A stretch of DNA of 64,000 nt from Ichthyophis bannanicus (lineage: Eukaryota; Chordata; Amphibia; Gymnophiona; Ichthyophiidae), in the NCBI GenBank assembly GCA_033557465.1, contig CM066031.1:1073175640-1073239639 (forward strand). The letters are read 5' to 3'. Made by a program: the position numbers and the translations under genes. Under the pieces are notes generated by a model. It worked only from the letters and a program-made list of their open reading frames with translations, did not search any database and was not told the DNA's origin. This document shows, piece after piece, positions 43,207-54,216 of this stretch (within the stretch, counting starts at the first letter, position 1; every line of letters starts with the position of its first letter).

Positions 43207-43456
43207 GTTTATTTATTCAACAGCTTTTATATACAGCTTTATCATTTCAATCAAAGAGGTTTACATTGAAACTTAAACCTGGTAATGTACATTAAACAGG
43301 GACATTGATAACTTGAATTTTTCTGAGGCAATGGAGGGTTAAGTAACTTGCCCAAGGCCCATGTGACTTGCCCAAGGAGTGCTAGTGGGAATTGAACCCT
43401 GGTCTTTGGGTTCCCAAGCCAGTGTTCTTAACCATTAGGATACTCCTCCACTCCAC
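43207..43456 (-). mobile_element. tRNA-headed SINE, minus orientation
   Basis: Read on the minus strand: GTGGAGGAGTATCCTAATGG head with B box GGTTCAATTCCC, then a duplicated TTGGGCAAGT body, then a tail ending in AATAAATAAA at 43207. Same family as 48809-49030 in the head. Confidence 0.8.
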
Positions 43457-43811
43457 TTGTAAATAATTAACATTTCTATGTTTCTTCTAAACAACAAAGA
43501 ACAAGAAGAAATTATTTAACAACACAGTCATCTGTTAGGGCTTAAAGAAACCACAAAAGCCGGATAGTGCATGTTTGCATCATGATGCAATGGCATGTTT
43601 GCCCTTCCTCTGTTGGCAAGCTCTTCCGTGTGAAGAAGTTAGCAGGTAGGCTTACAGTGAAGTCTGTTAATGGAGTGGAAAGAGTGCGTGTGAGTGAGGG
43701 AGAGGGGGTCAGAATGATGGACATGATGGGCTCGATATTCATTTGTGATGGCTATGTGCCTTCGCCACCAAACTTTAACCCCGGATATTCAGTCCAGGAC
43801 CATATCTAGTC
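43457..43811. other. non-coding DNA, partly old repeat at the ERV-C target
   Basis: No gene. From about 43730 it carries GATATTCAT and GGATATTCAGTCCAGG, part of an old repeat that continues beyond ERV-C at 51192. Confidence 0.4.
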
Positions 43812-43816
43812 ACTGG
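43812..43816. repeat. ERV-C target site duplication ACTGG (left)
   Basis: Matches 51192-51196. Confidence 0.75.
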
Positions 43817-44204
43817 TGTAAGTGTGGGTAATTCCTTTCCCAGCACTATATACCACTTACCCTCGGGACATCCGCTAATCCCCTGGGCCGAGGAATCACC
43901 TTACCTTCTCTGTCCGAATTCCAGGGGAACAAACACACACACTCGCATATAAGTAGTATGTAAGTTTATTCCACATTATACATTAACAGAAACATATACA
44001 TACATCATCAACTCATCCCCTGAGGCCCACCACAGCTTATCAGTAACTTCACAGATGTTAGTTGTTTCCTTGCAGAACAATCAATTTGTCTTAGCACAGC
44101 ACATTCCTTTCCATATATAGATATGTACAGGATTCCCATTTTCCCCCTGCGGGCCTCTTAGTCCTGCTGCACACACACACTTTAAGCCTTATTTTCCCCT
44201 ATCA
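43817..44204 (-). repeat. ERV-C 3' LTR
   Basis: 388 bp. Lacks the roughly 22-bp segment GGTTAGAGGGACTGTCTGTC present in the other LTR. AATAAA on the minus strand at about 43964-43969. Confidence 0.85.
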
Positions 44205-44216
44205 ATCCCCCTTTGG
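44205..44216 (-). other. ERV-C polypurine tract
   Basis: CCAAAGGGGGAT on the minus strand, directly next to the 3' LTR. Confidence 0.7.
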
Positions 44217-44425
44217 GCCTGCATAGGCCCACTATAAGAAGAGCCAAACAGTCTTCTGAAGGACAGTTAAACAGACATTATTAACTGGAGGTCGGTGGTT
44301 GCGTGCTCAGGTACATCAGCCACTGTGGAAACAGGTGTATAAGAGTACATAAAAGTGGTGGAGCTCTGCAGGGCCTGAATCCAAGTTGCATTGTTCTCTG
44401 TCCGATGTGCCTGCGTCCAAGGTCC

Positions 44426-45515
44426 TCATGGCTGGGGCGAGTCAGACGTCTTCCAGGAATCTGGTGCACTCTTGACGCATGAGGCGTGTACCCAGGTCGG
44501 ATGCTTATCAGTTAGCACGGCTGTGCAAGTAACTGCAATAATCTCCTCCGGATCTCCAAACGGCGGGTCCCAATGGCCCTTCTTATGAATCAGCTTTACC
44601 AGCACACGGTCTCTCGGGCGGAATGGGTGCGTCGGTTCTGTTGAAGGAAAAGGGAAAGCATTGTACACTTGTTCAGACACCGTGCACAAATATTTAGCTA
44701 GCTATGTAGCATATTCTTCCTGTGCTAGCAACAAGTCATCTGCCATTATCACCGTTCCCTAGAGCCATTTCCAGGGTAAAGGTAAGGGTCGTCCCATCAG
44801 AATTTCAAAAGGAGAGAATCCAGATGCCCCGGGGGTTAGCCCAATCTCTGCCAATACAGCCGGTAGATACACTGGCCACCTTCCTGGGGCATGTTGTGTA
44901 GCCTTTTTTAATTTTTCTTTAATTGTTCGATTCATTTGTTCTACTATCCCTGATGACTGTGGGTGATATGAGACATGAAATTTCCAATCAATGGCAAACA
45001 TCTGAGTAATCTGTTGTAACACCTTAGAGGTGAACGCTGGTCCCTGATCAGAATCTATAGAAAGGGGACACCCAAAGCGGGGAATAACTTCCTTACAGAG
45101 AATTTTTGCTACTGTTCTGTTCCCCAGGAGACTGTTCTACTGTTTTGCTACTGTTCTGTCCTTGGTCGTGGGAAAAGCCTCTGGCCACTTTGAAAACCTA
45201 TCTACAATGACCAACAAATACTTATAACCCCCTATCGATCATGGCATACATGTGAAATCTACTTGTAGGGCCTGAAATGGGCCTTGGGGTGCTGGGTGCT
45301 TTTCCCTTCTGAACATTATTCCTAGCACATACTAAGCATTGACTCAGTTGTGATTCTACTAAATGAGTCAAATCTCTGCAAACAAATATTTCCTGTAACT
45401 CCTTAAGAACCGTCTTTCTGTTTTTATGCCCTACCCCATGTACTTGACCAATTAAGAGAGGGGCTGCCACTTTCGGTAGCCCTCTTCGCCCCCCCCCCCC
45501 CCTTTTTACTGCCAA
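44426..45515 (-). pseudogene. pol: ERV-C integrase in three broken pieces
   Basis: Fragments 45222-45515 (zinc-binding end, SQCLVCARNN), 44759-45022 (YHPQSSGIVEQMNRTIKEKL, with the catalytic Glu, then SGFSPFEILMGR) and 44426-44689 (RPRDRVLVKLIHKKG ... WVHASCVKSAP, the C-terminal domain). The frame is broken between pieces, with duplication-like TGTTCTGT...CTACTGTTTTGCTAC near 45110-45160. No env follows. Confidence 0.8.
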
Positions 45516-45707
45516 ATCTGTGCTGAAGTTAAACTCATATTATGCTGTTCCCAATACATAATATCCCCGGGATCTGCAGCAGCCTGCAAGTGGTGCAGTG
45601 GAAAAGAATACTCAAGAGGGGAAACATAATACTCAGACAGTAAAGGATCAGACAAATAATAAGAAACTGTCGGCATGCCCTGAGAGACATTATTACTACA
45701 TAAAAGT

Positions 45708-46238
45708 TCAATTTGGGCTTGTGCACAGTTTGGCTGCAAGATCAGCTAAAGCATTACCTTGAGAGGCAATAGAAGTGTCATATCTGTGTGCGGTACATTT
45801 AATAATGGCGACTTCTTTGGGTTTACATAAGGCGGCCAGCAGTTCATTAACCAATTGTGCATGAGAAATTGGTTTACCGTCTGCCGTTTTCCATCCCCTA
45901 TGCCCCCATAAGAGACCAAAATCATGCACCACCCCAAAGGCATACCTGGAATCTGTATAAATGTTAACACGTTTATCAGCAAATAATTCACAGGCTCTAG
46001 TAAGCGCTACCAGTTCTGCAGCTTGTGCAGAACCATAAGGTAGTAACAGGGCTTCATGCAAAATATTTGGGAGTTCTACAATGGCATAAGAAGCAATGTA
46101 GGTGTTGTCTGCGGGACGGACACAGCTCCTGTCCATAAATATATGTGGAGCGTCCGGGAGCGGGGAGGAGGGCAAATCAGGACGTACTGACATCTCAAAG
46201 TTAATCAACTTTAAGCAATCATGTTCTTCTTGGGGCAA
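45708..46238 (-). pseudogene. pol: ERV-C RNase H
   Basis: IFMDRSC, AAELVALTRA, IYTDSRYAF and NALADLAAK carry the four acidic RNase H residues in order. The frame is open across the domain and breaks before integrase. Confidence 0.85.
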
Positions 46239-46260
46239 CTCGGAATCATTACTGGGTGCA

Positions 46261-46773
46261 TTAGGCCTGCAAGGCCAGCATCGGGGTAAAGGCAGCGGAT
46301 TGCTGTTTAACCAACAACCCTTCAGTAGTTGTTAAAATTACCTCATACCCACTAAGGCGCTGGGCTGTCATGTGTTGCGTAGTGAGGTTCTTTAACACAT
46401 TCAAAACAGAATGGGTAGAAAACAGAATAGTCTCATGAGACAGAGTAATCAGGATAGTCATCTGTATGGCAATAGCCGAAGCCGACAGGGCTCGCAAACA
46501 TGCAGGCATACCCTGTACCTGGAGGGGAAATTTTTTCGATAAATATGAGACTGGGTGCATTCCCCCCCCCCCCCCCCCATGGTCTTGAGCCAAAATAGCT
46601 GCCATAGTTCCTCCCTCTTCCCTTTCATATAAGTAAAACATTTTCCCATAGTCGGGTAGTCCAAGTGTAGGAGCCAAGATAAGCAGCTTTTTCAAAGTAG
46701 CAAATACAGAAAGCATTTCTTCAGTCCATTCAGCAGATGCAGAACCTGGTAGCTGCAAAGTGGCCCTTCGCAA
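46261..46773 (-). pseudogene. pol: ERV-C RT connection domain
   Basis: LPGSASAEWTEEM..., LGLPDYGKMFYLY and HPVSYLSKKFP are typical of the RT connection subdomain. A run of about 18 C (46562-46579) encodes a Gly stretch and is a likely slippage site. Confidence 0.8.
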
Positions 46774-46782
46774 TATGGAATC

Positions 46783-47115
46783 TCAATAAACACAGTCCGG
46801 GATCCAAGCACGACAGAAGGATACTAATCCAAGGAAAGCCAGCATTTGTGTCACTGTTGTTGGAGGAGATAATTTTATAATTGCCTGTACTCGGGCGGGA
46901 GAGAGTGCCCGATTTCCGGGGGACAGCACAAACCCCAAGTAGGTAACACGCTCACAACACCACTGGAGCTTTTTTAAAGAAGCCTTATGTCCATGGGAGG
47001 CTAGATGGCAGAGCAAGGATACAGAGTCATTTTCACATTCTGTTATTGTTTTAGAACATAACAACAAATCGTCCATATACTGGAGAAGGGTGGAGGAACA
47101 AGGCGGATGCCACAT
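46783..47115 (-). pseudogene. pol: ERV-C reverse transcriptase, YMDD part
   Basis: LLQYMDDLLLCS carries the catalytic YMDD, followed by VTYLGFVLSPGNR and the thumb-like MLAFLGLVSFCRAWIPD. The frame is a direct continuation of 47164-48048 after a break of about 50 bp. Confidence 0.85.
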
Positions 47116-47163
47116 TTCAATTGATGCCTTAAGAACAAGAGAATACGCCGCCGGGGAATCAAT

Positions 47164-48048
47164 TTATCCCTGCAGCAGGCGAGTCCAGGTATATTGTTTG
47201 CCTGCATGTATGAAAGCCATAAGAGGCTGCGTGATGGGGTCCAGGGGTACACTAAAAAAGGCATTAGCTAAATCAATAACCGTAAAGCATTTGGCTTCCG
47301 TAGGAATAAGAGTAAGTAGCCCAGAAATATCGGGCATCACCGGTGCCAGTGGGACAACAAACTGATTTACGGCCCGTAAATCCTGGGTAAAACGGAACCC
47401 ATCCCCTTTAGGGATGGGATTCACGGGAGTATTATAAGGAGAAACAGTAGGAACTACAGTACCTGCTGCAACAAAATCCTGGACCATGGACTGCAAGGCA
47501 GTTTCCTTAGGGCCAGACAAAGGGTACTGTCGAATACAGACAACAACTTGAGGATCCTTCAAAAGTGCCACGTACAGTGTACAGGAGACCAACCCGGCGT
47601 CAGTTGGGGAGGTGGCCCAGAGTTTAGGAGGAACCTTAGACAACCCATGCGCCTCTGTAGAAATCATATTCAATAGAAAGGGAGAGTGCAAGGCAAAAGA
47701 GCCATCTGAATTACTAATAGTTACTGCTTCTAAGCGACACAACAGGTCCTGCCCCAGGAGACTCACTGGACAGGAGGGAATAATTGTAAATGAATGTGTA
47801 AACAGAACAGTATTGTTACCAAGCGCGAAGACAGACAATGGGGGTGTAATCCACGTGGGGGTAGAGGTTCCATTTATCCCAACTGAGGCAGGACCTGGCG
47901 TTAAGGGTTCCCTACAAACAGAGGCATGCAACGTAGAGCAAGTCTCTCCTGTATCGATTACAAAGGAGACTTGCTGGCCATAAATGCACAACATACAACA
48001 AGGGGGCTCCTTCCATCCATCCGTTAACTGAACCCAGATCGGAACCAT
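47164..48048 (-). pseudogene. pol: ERV-C protease and N-terminal reverse transcriptase
   Basis: Protease FVIDTGETCSTL (DTG active site) and SLLGQDLL, then RT with FTQDLRAVNQ, the catalytic-site motif VIDLANAFFSVPL and YTWTRLLQG. A stop or shift after LLQG separates it from the next fragment at 46783-47115. Confidence 0.85.
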
Positions 48049-48536
48049 TGCCTCAGGGCAGCCCTATGGGCATTGCAGGGGCTGTTGCCATGTAATAGGG
48101 ATAATAGGGATTGTGGAGCTACTAGATGGGGGAGGGAGTGGTGCCGATGGTGTCGCGGGAGGGGGCAAGGCCCACCCCCCTGAGTCGGCACGGGGCTGCT
48201 ACCTGCCGCGTAGGGGCACTCATTTTTCCAATGTCCTTGTTGCTTAAAATGAAAACAAATCTGATTCCTAGATATTCCCTGTCCTATTCCTCTTCCACCA
48301 CCCCGCCCGCCTCGAATCCGGCCCCGCTGTCCCCTCCAAACCCAAGATCGCAACCACTGAGGCCCCGGGGGTTGATATCCACCGGGGTAAGATTGCTGGC
48401 AACCAAAATCCTGCTGCCAAGCATGAGAAATTTTACCTTTCTTAACATCCATATCTGCAAAGCATCCCGCCGCTTCCTTCATTAATATTACCTTCTCTAA
48501 TTCTGCCGGAGTCATGCTAAACCAAGCATCTATCAT
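48024..48536 (-). pseudogene. ERV-C gag nucleocapsid
   Basis: The frame contains an Arg/Gly-rich stretch and a knuckle CFHFKQQGHWKNEC, in which the second Cys of CCHC has become Phe. A Pro/Leu-rich tail follows. The lost Cys argues against RNA-packaging function. Confidence 0.7.
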
Positions 48537-48539
48537 TCA

Positions 48540-49647
48540 CTTACATGCTACAGTTACTTCGGGGCGCATAGCCCCAAACAGCATTTGAATATACATTGAA
48601 GCCATCAGGTCTTCCTGTGATAAACCTGCCTCCTCCTTCCAACACTTACAAAACCTTCGCACAACTGTGAAACTCCTTCCCCTGGTTCCTGCACGCATGC
48701 AATAGATGCAGCAAGATTCTGTTTCACCCCAAATAAACGCTCAAACTCTTCTAACACTTCGTCCCACATATTTTTTATCACCTCGGGATATCAGAGGAGG
48801 TAATGGAGTGGAGGAGTAGCCTAGTGGTTAGAACACTGGCTTGGTAACCAAGCAACCAGGGTTCAATTCCCACTAGCACTCCTTGTGGCCTTGGGCAAGT
48901 CACTTAACCCTCCATTACCTTGGAAGAAAGGTCTGGCAATCTACTTCCAGTGACACTGCCAAGAAAACCCAGGAACGTCTGGGTTGCCAGGAGTCAGGAC
49001 TGACTCAAAGGCACACATTTCATTGCGATTAGAATCATCTGCCCTCTCATAAGGGTTTGCCAGTGCCTTAACTCTAGAAAAATCAAATGGGGTTTGCTTC
49101 ATCATACCCCAGGACATCCTCAATAATGAGGTAGTAGTCCTGCGCTGTGCACTGCAAACCACAAGGCATGTAGTGCACAGTGGCAGCTGGTGTTTTCATG
49201 GGGTTCGGGGCATGCTGTAAAATAGAAGAAAGGATGGCGGGATCCAGGGGCTTAACAACAAGCTGGTTACCAATAGTTAGAAAGGGTATTGGGTGTATAT
49301 ATGGCCCTTAGAGGTAGGGTCTCCTGTCACTCTATCACTGTTAGAAGTTCTCACGTCATTTGAATCCAGCTTATGAAAGGGGTTATGAGGGCTTAGCCCT
49401 TCCCTATGAGCCCTAGCCCTACTCTGCTCCTGTTCCCCCCCCCCCCGATGAAGGCATCGGAAGGGGGGAATTAGGGGGGTAATGAGGGACTGCAGCGGGG
49501 CAAAAGGGACCAGGGAAGCAGCAGATCCTCCGGCCCCTGCTCGCGTCCCCAAACCCCCGGTAGAGACCTCCTGGGATGTCTTACACAATTGGTGATGCAT
49601 GTTTTCCCTGGGCGCGTCCCGACCAGCAGGGGTGAGCCCAAATTCAG
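48540..49647 (-). pseudogene. ERV-C gag capsid region, split by a SINE
   Basis: Decayed capsid-coding DNA. No long open frame survives, and a SINE (48809-49030) lies within it. A C-run at 49437-49446 adds frameshifting. The identity is inferred from position between matrix and nucleocapsid. Confidence 0.5.
48809..49030 (+). mobile_element. tRNA-headed SINE with RTE-like tail, inserted in ERV-C gag
   Basis: Head TAGCCTAGTGGTTAGAACAC (A box) and GGTTCAATTCCC (B box), body CTCCTTGTGGCCTTGGGCAA, then GGTTGCCAGGAGTC...GACTC...CACATTTCATTGCGATT. The last block resembles the 3' end used by RTE/BovB-mobilised SINEs. This tail differs from that of the SINE at 42863-43146 although the heads are alike. 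Confidence 0.8.
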
Positions 49648-50330
49648 TCAAGCATGGGCTTGAGTGAGAAGGTAGGGCAGGAGAAGATAGGGCAGCAGAG
49701 GCGAACTGGCAGGCTCCTCCACCTTGCCACGCACAGCCTCATAAGTGGTACATATCTGACGAAACATTTTATTTATGGGTAATTCCCGGTGGGTGGGGGC
49801 ACGCCCCGCCATTACTACCGGGGGGTGCGTGGTAGAAGCAGCCGCCACCAGAATAATGTCCTCTAATGAATCAGAGTCTCTGGCTGGCTTTACAATGGCG
49901 GCCGATCCAACCAGGGAGGGGTAAATGGGCTGATACAGCGGAGGGGCCGTGGGCACCCGGGAGGAGGACACCTGGGGTTGGGGCGATTTTGGAGGCAGTT
50001 TCCAGGGTGAGTCAAGCACCGGTAGGTGCTGACCATTATAATAAGGAGCCAGTTGTATCCATACAGTACCACATTCCTTCATATAGGATTTTGGCCATTT
50101 CGGGCCTCTGGAATAAAAGGGAAAAGCTTTCTTATCCCCCAGACACAATCCCTGAATCATATCGAAATGCCAGGCAGAGAAGCTACCCTCCCTGGGAAAA
50201 GGATTTGAGCTATGTAAACCTTCTGTCCACCCCACCATATTATCTACCCAGGGATTAGTATAATAACCCCCTGCCACTCTGTCTACGTTTTCCTTCGGCG
50301 TCTCCCCATCTGCCAGGGGTGTTCGCCGGG
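49648..50330 (-). pseudogene. gag: ERV-C gag, matrix and late-domain region
   Basis: The frame at 49648-50277 is open, and reading upstream it continues to about 50330 ([13 protein letters not shown]...), so the true start lies there. It has a matrix-like WVDNMVGW and [13 protein letters not shown], then a Pro-rich linker with [14 protein letters not shown] at about residues 90-103 of the open part: this contains PTAP, PPLY and YPSL, the three known budding-motif types, in 14 residues. The rest of gag follows in broken frames. Confidence 0.75.
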
Positions 50331-50760
50331 AGGGACCGGGGTACGGCGAGAATAGGATGCCTTCTTAGCTGCAGTTTTAAACCTTATCACATTTGGCTAT
50401 GCACGCACTCCCGTGGATTCTAGGGTGGTCCCCTTACCTTGGGATCCTCCATCCTCTAATTAATATCCAACAATCGCACGCTTGGCCACTTGCTTTCTGC
50501 CAACAACCGTCACTAGCGCTATCGCTTCAGGCTGAGGCAGGGGCGTCTTGCCAAGCTCACACAATCACACAAGCCACAGAGAAGGAAGAGGGTATTACCA
50601 CAGGCCCAGCGGGATGTCCCTGTTATGCATAGCGCTCCCAAAGCGCATTCCCGAGACGAGCTACCAAAGCTACGTCAATTTAGGAAGCCAGGAAATCCCA
50701 GTGCAGCTACCAAAGCTACGTCAATTTATGAAGTCCAGAAATCCCAGTGCAATGGGGAAA

Positions 50761-50778
50761 TCCTCACTTCTGTCACCA
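50761..50778 (-). other. ERV-C primer binding site (tRNA not identified)
   Basis: Three nt after the LTR the minus strand reads TGGTGACAGAAGTGAGGA. TGG at the start fits a CCA tail, and TGGTGAC agrees with the tRNA-Trp end, but the rest does not. I cannot assign the primer. Confidence 0.5.
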
Positions 50779-50781
50779 AAT

Positions 50782-51191
50782 TGTAAGTGTGGGTAATTCC
50801 TTTCCCAGCACTATATACCACTTACCCTCGGGACATCCGCTAATCCCCTGGGCCGAGGAATCACCTTACCTTCTCTGTCCGAATTCCAGGGGAACAAACA
50901 CACACACTCGCATATAAGTAGTATGTAAGTTTATTCCACAGGTTAGAGGGACTGTCTGTCTTTTATACATTAACAGAAACATATACATACGTCATCAACT
51001 CATCCCCTGAGGCCCACCACAGCTTATCAGTAACTTCACAGATGTTAGTCGTCTCCGTGTAGAACAATCAATTTGTCTTAGCACAGCACATTCCTTTCCA
51101 TATATAGATATGTACAGGATTCCCATTTCCCCCCTGCGGGCCTCTTAGTCCTGCTGCACACACACACTTTAAGCCTTATTTTCCCCTGTCA
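50782..51191 (-). repeat. ERV-C 5' LTR
   Basis: 410 bp, homologous to 43817-44204 with scattered substitutions and the extra segment at about 50941-50962. Confidence 0.85.
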
Positions 51192-51196
51192 ACTGG
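51192..51196. repeat. ERV-C target site duplication ACTGG (right)
   Basis: Matches 43812-43816. Confidence 0.75.
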
Positions 51197-52438
51197 CATT
51201 GAATATCTGGGGTCGCCACACTGTCACACATGGCACAGAAACTAACCGTACAGCAGCGATATTCAGCCGCTGCCCAGTTAGCTCTGGTGGTGAAATTTAG
51301 GACAGTTTTTGCTGCGCCTAACTTTTGCCGTTGAGGGATAACCAGGCAGTGGCTGAATATCGCCATTGCACGGTTATCCCTGGATACCACCCTCAGAATG
51401 CCCCCGGCACACCCTGATGCTAACTGGTTAGCACTGGGGCATATAGTGGCATTACTTGGGGATGGTCAGTGGCACTAACCATGTTAATGCTGCTGAATAT
51501 CCCGCTTAAGGGCATTTACATGGTTTACAGCTCTGTAATCAATATAAATATTACACCCTCAGTAACAACCTCCAATGAAAAAAAAATTTTCTCAACAAAC
51601 TATGTCAATTTTTTAAAACTGTAATTCAACACAATTCAAACAGGCATACACGACCTCAGGATGGCCTCAACCCTACATGTGGCGAATCAAATCACCATAG
51701 GGAAATGGCAGACGCTCACATCATAGGTCTGATAGCCTTTAAACTAAATTATTATTTTAATATTTTATTTTAATATCAATCAAAAAATCTACATCCACAA
51801 AAGTACTTTTTAGGATTCCATAAAATCCAAAAATGTATTGGTTTACAGCTCTGTAAACCTTGTAAATGCCTTTGAATGTTGGGCCCGATGTGCGTAAATG
51901 TGTAGAGAGGTGTTTATTTATCTACCACATTTTTATTCCACACAATCCAAAATAAATGTCCCAGGCATATGTATGTTTGTGCTTATGGGAAAGGTGAAGG
52001 ACTATGTCTGGAGATGTGTGTATTCCTTGACGGTGTGCACATGACGCTATGGGTGTAGTATGTGGCATGGAGTATTGGAGGCGCAGTGTTCATATAGGGT
52101 AGAATTTTGTGAGATTTGTAAGGCATTTGTAAGGTGTCATGTTTTAAACTCTCCTGCTGTGCCAGCAGAGCTAGATGAAGAAGCATAGAGTGGCGGGACC
52201 AAAGGCACAAGCTCCCTTGCTGCTGTACACACCCTGGAATTCTTTTGATAGGCCGGAGGTAGGGCTGGAGCTGGAAGAAGGGGATAAGCTGGGGATGGGA
52301 GAAGGGGAGCAGCTAAGGCTGAGACAGGGCTGAAAGAAGGAAGGCCGAGGCTGATGCTGGGGCTGGGAGAAGGAAGGGCCTGAGGCTGGCTCTTGGAAAA
52401 CTAACACAGGGTGCAAGGTGAAGGATTAGCTCCTGCTG
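51197..52438. other. non-coding DNA with old repeat fragments
   Basis: GATATTCAGCCG and GGTTATCCC motifs at 51260-51400 form an imperfect inverted arrangement, an old repeat. The remainder, including a GGCTGGAGCTGG-rich block at 52260-52400, has no gene that I can support. Confidence 0.4.
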
Positions 52439-52442
52439 CAGG
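52439..52442. repeat. ERV-D target site duplication CAGG (left)
   Basis: Matches 59196-59199 and abuts the LTR. Confidence 0.8.
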
Positions 52443-52961
52443 TGTTGCAGCAATCGCTGTGAAAAGCTCTTATTCAATCACTCACCCACAGAAGGAAAAC
52501 TCACAGGCAGGCTGGAATGCAAACAGGATCTTTAATGTGCACAGGATCAGACAGAGATACCAGCAACCTCCACAAGGGTCTGAACCCCGAGGGACGGCCT
52601 ACAATGCCTTATATACAGTACAGTTTTAAACTCATTCTACAATCCCATTTGCCACAGGTATTTCCTGCCCACCAATCAGCAGCCCCTGGGGAGGTACCTG
52701 GGTGACCTGTCCAAACCGGTATGCTCTGGTCTGTTGGTTTCAGGGCTAGGGAAATACTGTGCTCAGACCTGGAGTGGGGGAAGGGTGCCTACTGGAATCT
52801 CAATGTCTCTCTTAGCAGGCTGATTACCTCATGGCTTGCGGGGGAAGGGTCAGGCTGATCAGAGCCTCATGGCTTGCAGCATGGCTTGGGGGAAGGGCTA
52901 TCTACAGTTCGCAGCATGGCTTGGGGGAAGGGCTACCTATAGCTACCTCATGGCTGCCTCA
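52443..52961 (-). repeat. ERV-D 3' LTR
   Basis: 519 bp, read as identical to 58677-59195, including the CATGGCTTGGGGGAAGGGCT repeats near 52880-52935. Confidence 0.88.
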
Positions 52962-52977
52962 TTCCCCCCTTTTTTAA
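52962..52977 (-). other. ERV-D polypurine tract
   Basis: TTAAAAAAGGGGGGAA on the minus strand abuts the 3' LTR. Confidence 0.8.
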
Positions 52978-52992
52978 GTAAGACCTCAACCG

Positions 52993-53196
52993 CTAGAGGC
53001 GGTTGAGGGCTGTATTACTGGAGGCAAGCCGCAGAGGAGTATATTGGGTCAGAGCCATGACCGTGGCAGCCGCCTTGCGTTCTACCAGGGTGCCAAGGGT
53101 GGAAACAACCTGTAAGGAAAAAGGCACCTGGTTAAAATGTACGGTACAGCAATGGGACAAGTTAAGGTAGAGAGTTACGTATACAAAGGTCTGCAT
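52993..53196 (-). pseudogene. ERV-D env C-terminal remnant
   Basis: The last residues TLVERKAAATVMALTQYTP correspond to the cytoplasmic-tail segment STVERKTATRIMALYKASP of ERV-A Env. No surface subunit or fusion domain is present. It starts 16 bp from the polypurine tract, exactly where env ends in ERV-A. Confidence 0.7.
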
Positions 53197-53325
53197 GTTC
53201 AGAGCAGTTTGGGCAAGTAATACTGCTGTGTTAGTAGTCTCTGCACTTGTTTGAAAGCAAGTCTATATCAGCTAAGGCACCTTTTCTCAGTCTGATCCCG
53301 GTTCCAGGAAAGGTGTCTGTAAATC

Positions 53326-53583
53326 AGTCTCTCTGGTGGTCCAGAGTTCGTCGGCAGTCTGTTAGAACCCCGTACTGGGCAGAAGTGTCAAAGCGTAGGG
53401 GCTGGTTTGGAACTGTGACAGAAGTCCAGGCTGGAACAATTTCTGGTGCAGCGGCCTTGACACGAGAGTGATGGATCCTCGGAGCAACTTCAGCCACCTT
53501 GACAGCCGTGGGGGTGGTCCGCAGAACAGTATACGGGTCTCGCCACTGGGGAGTCAGCAGATCCTGCTTCCACTCCTGGATCC
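53326..53583 (-). pseudogene. ERV-D integrase C-terminal remnant
   Basis: Translation of the minus strand gives WIQEWKQDLL...YTVLRTTPTAVKVAEV...IHHSRVKAAAP and then a stop. This is the gammaretroviral integrase tail, matching ERV-A pol residues about 1127-1170. The catalytic core is absent, so the product would be inactive. Confidence 0.8.
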
Positions 53584-54169
53584 ATTATCACTGGAGGTTC
53601 CTTTGCTGGTAGGAAATATTCCATTATGCCCTTGACTGATCTCCACATGTTTACAGATCAGACAAGTGCACGCGCGTGTTCTGTAATTCTGACAAGTTTT
53701 AGAATCACACCAATTTTTTTGCCTGTGAGAATTTGTCATCAATTTATCCCCCTTTGCCTCTGCATGCCTGGCCAGGACACACAGAGGAAAAGTAAGGCAA
53801 AAAAAAAAACATCTGGAAGTACCACATGGTCAGTGCGGGGTTTTTTCCAAAGCTCATCAGGATGCAAGGTGCACCCAGCCTGTCTCCAGGTGCCTACTTA
53901 CAATCTTTGAGTATTGTGGTGGGGCCTAGATGACTTCCTAAATTGAAGATACTGGAGATGGCATAGTTGAATAAAATGCTCATCATTTTTTATATTCATT
54001 AGCCAGATACATCACTTCACATCATTAAATTGCCTTCACCAGTTTACTGTCCATCAGAGTCCTTCCACATCATTAATTACCTTCATCAGTTTACTGTCCA
54101 TCAGAGTCCTTCCTCTTAATATATCACTTTACCCCTCACAACACTTTCCACCAACTACATACATAGGTC

Positions 54170-54216
54170 CTTCAATTTTTTTTTATTTTTTTTTTATTTT
54201 ATTTTTTTTTTTTTTC
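54170..54216 (-). repeat. T-rich homopolymer tract within ERV-D
   Basis: Runs of T interrupted by single A; A-rich on the element's sense strand. It lies in the non-coding interior between the nucleocapsid and integrase remnants. Confidence 0.8.

Larger units (their letters stand above)
43817..51191 (-). mobile_element. ERV-C: older gag-pol retrovirus-like element without env
   Basis: LTRs are at 43817-44204 (388 bp) and 50782-51191 (410 bp), starting TGA and ending ACA on the minus strand, with a 5-bp duplication ACTGG (43812-43816 and 51192-51196). One LTR lacks about 22 bp found in the other and there are several substitutions. Minus-strand order: LTR, primer site, gag, protease, RT, RNase H, integrase, polypurine tract, LTR. 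The integrase tail ends near 44430 and the polypurine tract is at 44205-44216, leaving no room for env. Pol resembles class I (gamma-like) elements (YMDD, GDP-type integrase tail). Many frames are broken. Confidence 0.88.

Noticed and set aside
49866..50258. 130-residue plus-strand frame
   Set aside because: It is the shadow of the ERV-C gag frame on the opposite strand.
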